A DNA stretch of 64,000 bases. Origin: Sphagnum magellanicum (lineage: Eukaryota > Streptophyta > Sphagnopsida > Sphagnales > Sphagnaceae). Below the pieces are notes generated by a model. The model was not told the DNA's origin and made no database searches. It worked only from the letters and a program-made list of their open reading frames with translations. The translations under genes and the position numbers were made by a program. How positions within the stretch are numbered: position 1 is the first letter of the stretch; every line of letters begins with the position of its first letter. The stretch covers positions 7,874,001 to 7,938,000 of the forward strand of contig CM038914.1 in the NCBI GenBank assembly GCA_021904315.1, read 5' to 3'. Of the stretch, positions 59,463-64,000 are shown piece by piece.

Positions 59463-59881
59463 AAAAGTTATGGGTGTTTTTTAATGAGTTTTCTTCCTTG
59501 GTTTTGCTGAATTGGGAAGTGGATTTTGTGGTTTTGGGTTTTGGGTTTTGCTTGTAGGTGAATAGAGGAGAGGCAAGGGTGACATGTAGGAACACGGACA
59601 TCCATCCCAAGTTTTTCAATGATGCCAAAGTGTACTGCAATGGAGAGCTTGTAATGACAACAGGAGGTACACAAGGGGAGTATGTGGTTGACGTGTGGTC
59701 AGGCAATCATCCCTTCTACCAGGGCAACAAGACTGCACTTGTGCTGGATGCAGACAGGGTGGATAAGTTCAAGCAACGCTATGCAGGTTTAGCAAGCCTG
59801 AATACCATTCCTGTCCTGACCAAAGGAGAGATTGTCTTTGAGAAGAAGAAGAAACCTGTCAAGGGGAAAGGAAAGAAATAG
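59104..59881 (+). CDS. RPL31: chloroplast 50S ribosomal protein L31 (bL31c), nuclear-encoded
   Basis: Two exons, 59104-59193 and 59558-59881, phase 0 (CAG|GTACAC donor, CTTGTAG acceptor), giving 137 residues. Exon 1 encodes MALSVLSSTFSSAVPAASSS, an Ala/Ser-rich start with hydroxylated residues typical of a plastid transit peptide. Exon 2 has the bL31 signature: DIHPKFFNDAKVYCNGE, VDVWSGNHPFYQGNK, and a basic C-terminal tail KKKKPVKGKGKK. The protein is imported into plastids and becomes part of the large ribosomal subunit. Bacterial-type zinc-binding cysteines are largely absent, as in plastid forms. The intron carries a 134-bp tandem duplication reaching the acceptor. The gene is convergent with the WD40 gene downstream. 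Confidence 0.93.
59280..59557 (+). repeat. tandem duplication inside the bL31 intron
   Basis: Two copies, 59280-59413 and 59414-59557. Each starts TTTTCAA-GCTTCATCTTGTCA, runs through a CT repeat and GTTTTCTCCTTGGTTTTGCT, and ends in GGGTTTTG-TTGTA. The second copy ends in the functional CTTGTAG; the first ends in TTTGTAT. Confidence 0.9.
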
Positions 59882-61414
59882 AGAGGTATTCCCATCTTTT
59901 TATTGATACATTATTCCACACCCAAAACAATGATCTTTTTATTGTTTTAGGCTACTTGTTGTCATGTGATGGGGAAGCTTTCTAGCACCAACCTCAACAT
60001 AGAATGTACAAGTATCATCATCCACAAGCTTTCTCTTCATGTCCAAGCTGCAATTCCCCAAATAAAAAGAGTGCCCACCTCATTCATAAACACCAGAATT
60101 TGGAGTTTTGATTCACCAAAGAGTCCAGCAAAGGAACATTGCGAAATTTATTTGGTTGTGTTGGCACTTAGTTGCTACGCAAAGAGACTTGGGTTTGGTT
60201 TGTTCATCAAGTTTGTTGGAGTTTTGAACTCTTTTGTGCTTGATTAGAAAAGCCAGTTTTCCCAACTTTGCAAGTGGTTTACTAGATCAAATCTGTAGGG
60301 ATTGAAATGCAAGACCAATCTGACTCACCTGCTTTTTCTGGCTGCAAATCTTAGGCACCTAATTTAGATATCTAGACAACTGTGGAGTACAGAGACCATT
60401 TTTTGCAGCACTTAGTGACCAGCAATATCTTGCAGTAATATAGCTAGTACAGTTTTATTTTTTGCAGGATTTAGTTTAGAGAATCACTACAGCACTTTCT
60501 TTATTCCAAATTTCTCTCTGTGATGTAGGTAAACTTGTGCAGCATCAGTGAGGAATGTTTATAAACATGTTTTTGGATTTTTACAAAGCTCCGGAATTTT
60601 TTTTGAGAATGCTATGAGCACACTCAAAAAATACTTGAAGCTGGTGACACCACATCGCTTGTCCATACTTGAGATCTTAAGCAAGATCTTGAGTTCTGTA
60701 TTCTCTCATCTAGGAACCAGGAATGCAGCACCAACCTTGCTCATCTGCATTTGAGATCTTAACTGAGATCTTGAGACCTGTTCCATAGACACGTCTGTCT
60801 CAGAGAGGCAGCACCAACACTATAGTGGGGGTTTTAGGGTGGTTGATGGTGCACGGGGATTCTTGTATGCAACTAGGACTTTGTAAGGGATTTGCTGGTT
60901 TTGGTCTTTGCTATGGAGGACACATCTTCAACAGGATTTTGAGAGCTGCACAAGAGTTAGACTCAATAGGTCTCTGTGTGCTTGTACAGAGGAAGAGAGC
61001 TTTGTAAGAAACCTTATCCAGCCAGGTGGTACCTAAGTTTGCTGAGTATTGCAACAAGAACCAACAATTCCTCCCTGTTCCACATGTCTTCCCTATCTTG
61101 TCAAGTCACAAGCAGATACACTGCTGCAAGATCAATATGTACTGTAACAAACCAAACACAAACATCAAGTACATTACAGAGACTTCATCTTCTTCCCATA
61201 CTTGGATGTATATATGTGTGTGTATATATATGTATGTATGTATGTATGCACATTGAAAGTGCCAGATCCCATTGTGGTCACCCTGACTTTCTGATTAAAC
61301 CTTGTTATCGTTTTTACAAGGCTGACCAATGGGAAAAATCTGGTCTAGGACTCACTCTTCCAGCACACTTTTGGCTGCAACCCAACATTCCAGGATCCCA
61401 CAGTGGCTACCTGC
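59882..61414. other. convergent spacer between the bL31 and WD40 genes
   Basis: Holds the 3' ends of both genes and an approximately 80-bp diverged tandem repeat near 60667-60825 (TTGAGATCTTAA...GCAGCACCAACC). A (TATG)n tract lies near 61229-61250. No other coding region supported. Confidence 0.45.
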
Positions 61415-64000
61415 CTAGCTAATGAAACAGTCCCTTGGATTAGCAGAACCCTCAGAACCAGATGACTCTTCATGACTGTCCATTTCCTCCTCCTCCTCCT
61501 CCTCATCATCATCGTCATCCATATCCAGATCTAGATCCAGATCTTCGTCAAATGCTTCACTTACATATAAATTGTCAGCTTCAGACTGAGATTGCAGTCG
61601 CCGGAAACGCAGCACGTGTCTTAAGATATCTGGTGTCAGTGAGATGTGAGACCGGTTTTCTCTCCTACGTTTGTTTGTTGCCATCACCTACAATCAGCAC
61701 AGCACAAGTTCTTATGATTGGCATGCTTCAGATTCCAGTTCCATCTGCTACCATCACCAATTGAAACCAGTGTCACTTGCAGGTGCTAAGTATATTCTAG
61801 ACCCAAAGACCAGTGGAAAATGGAGCAGAAGAAAAGGCAAAGATGACATATGGTAAGTCCCTACATTAATGGAACTGACTCCTGTTACTGGAATCTACAT
61901 ACTGGTAGATTTCTATGTGTTCTGTTTTTCAGAGCATAGATTTCCTTTTTACTTTTGCCTTAGCATGTTACCTGGTGTCATCTCATTTACCCCCATATGT
62001 GAGACAAGACAAGGGGAGAGATAAATGGAGGATGTCACTCTGAGGTCAACAAGACAAAAGAAGTCTCACCCTCTCTGCATCCTCTGGAAGAGGCAGAATT
62101 CTGTCAGCTGTTGGAGCCCACACTTTGATTGCGCTGTCGATACCACTCGTGGCAAGGATAGTGGCATGTGGGTGAGGTTCTAAGCAGTTCACCACTTGGC
62201 TGTCTCCTTGCATCAATGCAATGAGCTTCCCTCCCATCTTCTTCCATATGAAAATCCGTCCACAGTCGGACCCACTAACCACATACTCCGTGTTGGGCCC
62301 GAAAAAATTCACACCTTTAACAGTTTTAGCATTGCGGTGGCCTTCGTAGACTTGTGGTTCAGGGAGTTTCGGATGGGGACCAATGACATTGTTGTCAATC
62401 CTTCCAGCTGCTGTTCCTTGGCTGCTGTTATCTATCGGGTTTGAACCCAAGCCCATTTCCTTGTCAAATAGGTAGATGAGCTCATCATTGTATGAGACCA
62501 GCAGTTCCTCTTGCTGTGAGAAGGCGACGCATGTTATGTGCACCTGACCTGCAAAACTTGCATTCCCAGTTTAATAGACCACTCATTCAATGTCCAACAG
62601 TTTCTACTTGTATTCCTGCACAGCTTATGCAACACTAAAGTGGTTTGTGTATGTCTGCCTGGCAATGTTCATGGATGGAAAAAGCACAGATGCCTGCAAA
62701 TGTATATGAGAAAATGGTGAAAATCTCATGCAGGTTAAGGTGGGAGCTTGCCTGTACCCAACAAGTGTTTGGGAGTGAAGGTATCGACAGGTTGATCATC
62801 ATGTTCAGATGCACTGCTCATGATGCGACGAATGTCATAAACACGGGCAAACTCATCCAAGCCACCAACAGCAAAGTGATTCGAGTTCCGAGGATTGGTG
62901 ACAATGGCATTAAGGCGCACAATATTGCGGCGATGCTTGCTGCCATGAGAACGGAAGCCATGGCACACAAACATGTTGGTAGTCTTCTCTGTTCGCAGAT
63001 CAAACTGGAACAAAAACAACAAAAAGACAGAGAGAGAAAGAGAACAAGAATGAGGAGAGAAAGTACAAAAGGACAAAAATGATGAAGAAAGGAAGGAGGA
63101 AAAAAAAACTTTGCCATTTGATATATAGACAGCAAGCAAAACTCTTACTTGCCGCACAACACCATCTTCGCCACAACTATAGAATATGCGGGAACTTCCA
63201 GGCTCAACGGCGAGCTTGTGAGCACGTCCTCTGTGCTTGGCTAGCTTCTTTGTTTCCACCTGCCCACCTTCCAACAATTGGCCATATCGCACCTGAAGTA
63301 CATCATCCTTCCCGGTAAGGAACTCAAAAAAAGGAAGAAGATCTTCTTTGACACTCTGCTGAAGAATCTCTATGCAATGTCAATAGTTGATGCATAGTTG
63401 AGGTACGAGCAGGTCATGTGCTTCTCCTTGTTTGCAGGCAATTCACAAGTGAAGAAAACCACCATTGTGTGTGCTTGCTTTCTGTGCCTGAGGCAATTCA
63501 CTCACTCTCACAATGATTCATGAAGCTCACACACACACAGAGCTGGAAAGTTTGGCATTATTACCTGACCATCTGCTGCACAGCTGATGATCACTCGGTC
63601 ATCGGAATATGGCATCATTCTGGCCTGAAACACATTGCCATCATGACCAGAAGCATAGGAGAGTCTCTTCCTCTCCACCGCCCAATTCCACAACACAATC
63701 TCCTTGTCATCTGATCCAGAAACCAAGGTCTCACCAGTGGAATTGAAGTGCACTGTATTGACACAGCCATCATGACCTTCCAATGTCGCATCCAATTTCA
63801 AGCGCTTAATGAAGTCCTGCATGGCATTCCAGAACCCTGATTCAGATGCTGAGCCCGCAGGGCAACTGACAAACACACTAAACCCTAAACACAACCAGGC
63901 AAAGAAAGCAAGCAAGCAAGCAACAGTGAGGCATGAATCAAGGCTTCTTTGCATACATACTTCACATCCTCCGATCACGCGTGCAAAGGAATTGGGCTGT
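61415..64000 (-). CDS. DCAF8-like WD40 repeat protein, 5' end outside the window
   Basis: Minus-strand exons 63865-63565, 63292-63149, 63004-62758, 62548-62070 and 61687-61415 join in phase. A further upstream exon is visible at the edge (QPNSFARVIGGCE before GTATGTATG, about 64000-63968), but its junction to the 63865 exon is ambiguous. Seven WD40 blades are readable, among them GHDGCVNTVHFN with LVSGSDDKEIVLWNW, FYSCGEDGVVRQFDLR, HFAVGGLDEFARVYDIRR and YVVSGSDCGRIFIWKK. The FDLR and YDIR motifs are the WDxR type that binds DDB1, so the protein is probably a substrate receptor of CUL4-DDB1 ubiquitin ligases (WDR42A/DCAF8 family). The C-terminus, after a TPDILRHVLRFRR segment, is a long Asp/Glu tract. 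Substrate unknown. Confidence 0.88.

Noticed and set aside
1..64000. CRISPR arrays, bacterial operons, rRNA or tRNA genes
   Set aside because: None seen. Tandem repeats here are plant satellites or duplications without the repeat-spacer layout, and I could not identify a cloverleaf or rRNA segment by eye.

Overview
The window is nuclear DNA of a land plant. The genes have GT-AG introns, and they include a plastid-targeted ribosomal protein bL31, an AP2/ERF factor, a plant-type kinase and an O-fucosyltransferase. The DNA is AT-rich and gene-poor (four intact or nearly intact genes in 64 kb) and full of decayed transposons, which suggests a large, repeat-rich genome such as a fern, lycophyte or gymnosperm. 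The exact lineage cannot be settled by eye.

Layout. 1-6.3 kb: decayed repeat DNA with a 43-bp palindromic tandem array and a Ulp1-like (C48) protease relic. 6.8-9.3 kb: a probable non-autonomous CACTA DNA transposon with a 3-bp target duplication, holding a very AT-rich minisatellite. 11.0-13.2 kb (minus): a two-exon protein kinase with an N-terminal helical domain and an apparent frameshift at its start. 14.5-15.4 kb (minus): an AP2/ERF gene broken by two TGA codons at conserved arginines. 16-27.6 kb: repeat wasteland with a Ty3/gypsy integrase relic and a pogo/Tigger-type DDE transposase relic. 27.9-35.15 kb: a 7.2-kb LINE (minus) flanked by an exact 18-bp duplication, inserted into an unidentified open frame that reads in frame across the empty site. 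37.8-40.6 kb (minus): an intact six-exon O-fucosyltransferase-family gene. 41-53 kb: dispersed repeats, several MITEs and foldbacks, simple repeats. 53-59 kb: featureless AT-rich DNA. 59.1-59.9 kb (plus): chloroplast ribosomal protein bL31. 61.4-64 kb (minus, running off the edge): a DCAF8-like WD40 protein.

The genes do not form a pathway or cluster; they are independent housekeeping or regulatory genes separated by transposons. The most interesting material is the transposon biology: a LINE with exact target duplication, no poly(A) tail and a lost RT catalytic box; a CACTA element; a two-copy TA-target MITE family; a Tourist-like MITE; two long hairpins and a perfect 30-bp palindrome. Many breaks in the relics fit C-to-T (or G-to-A) transitions, as expected for methylated, silenced plant repeats. 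I found no convincing undescribed multi-gene system.
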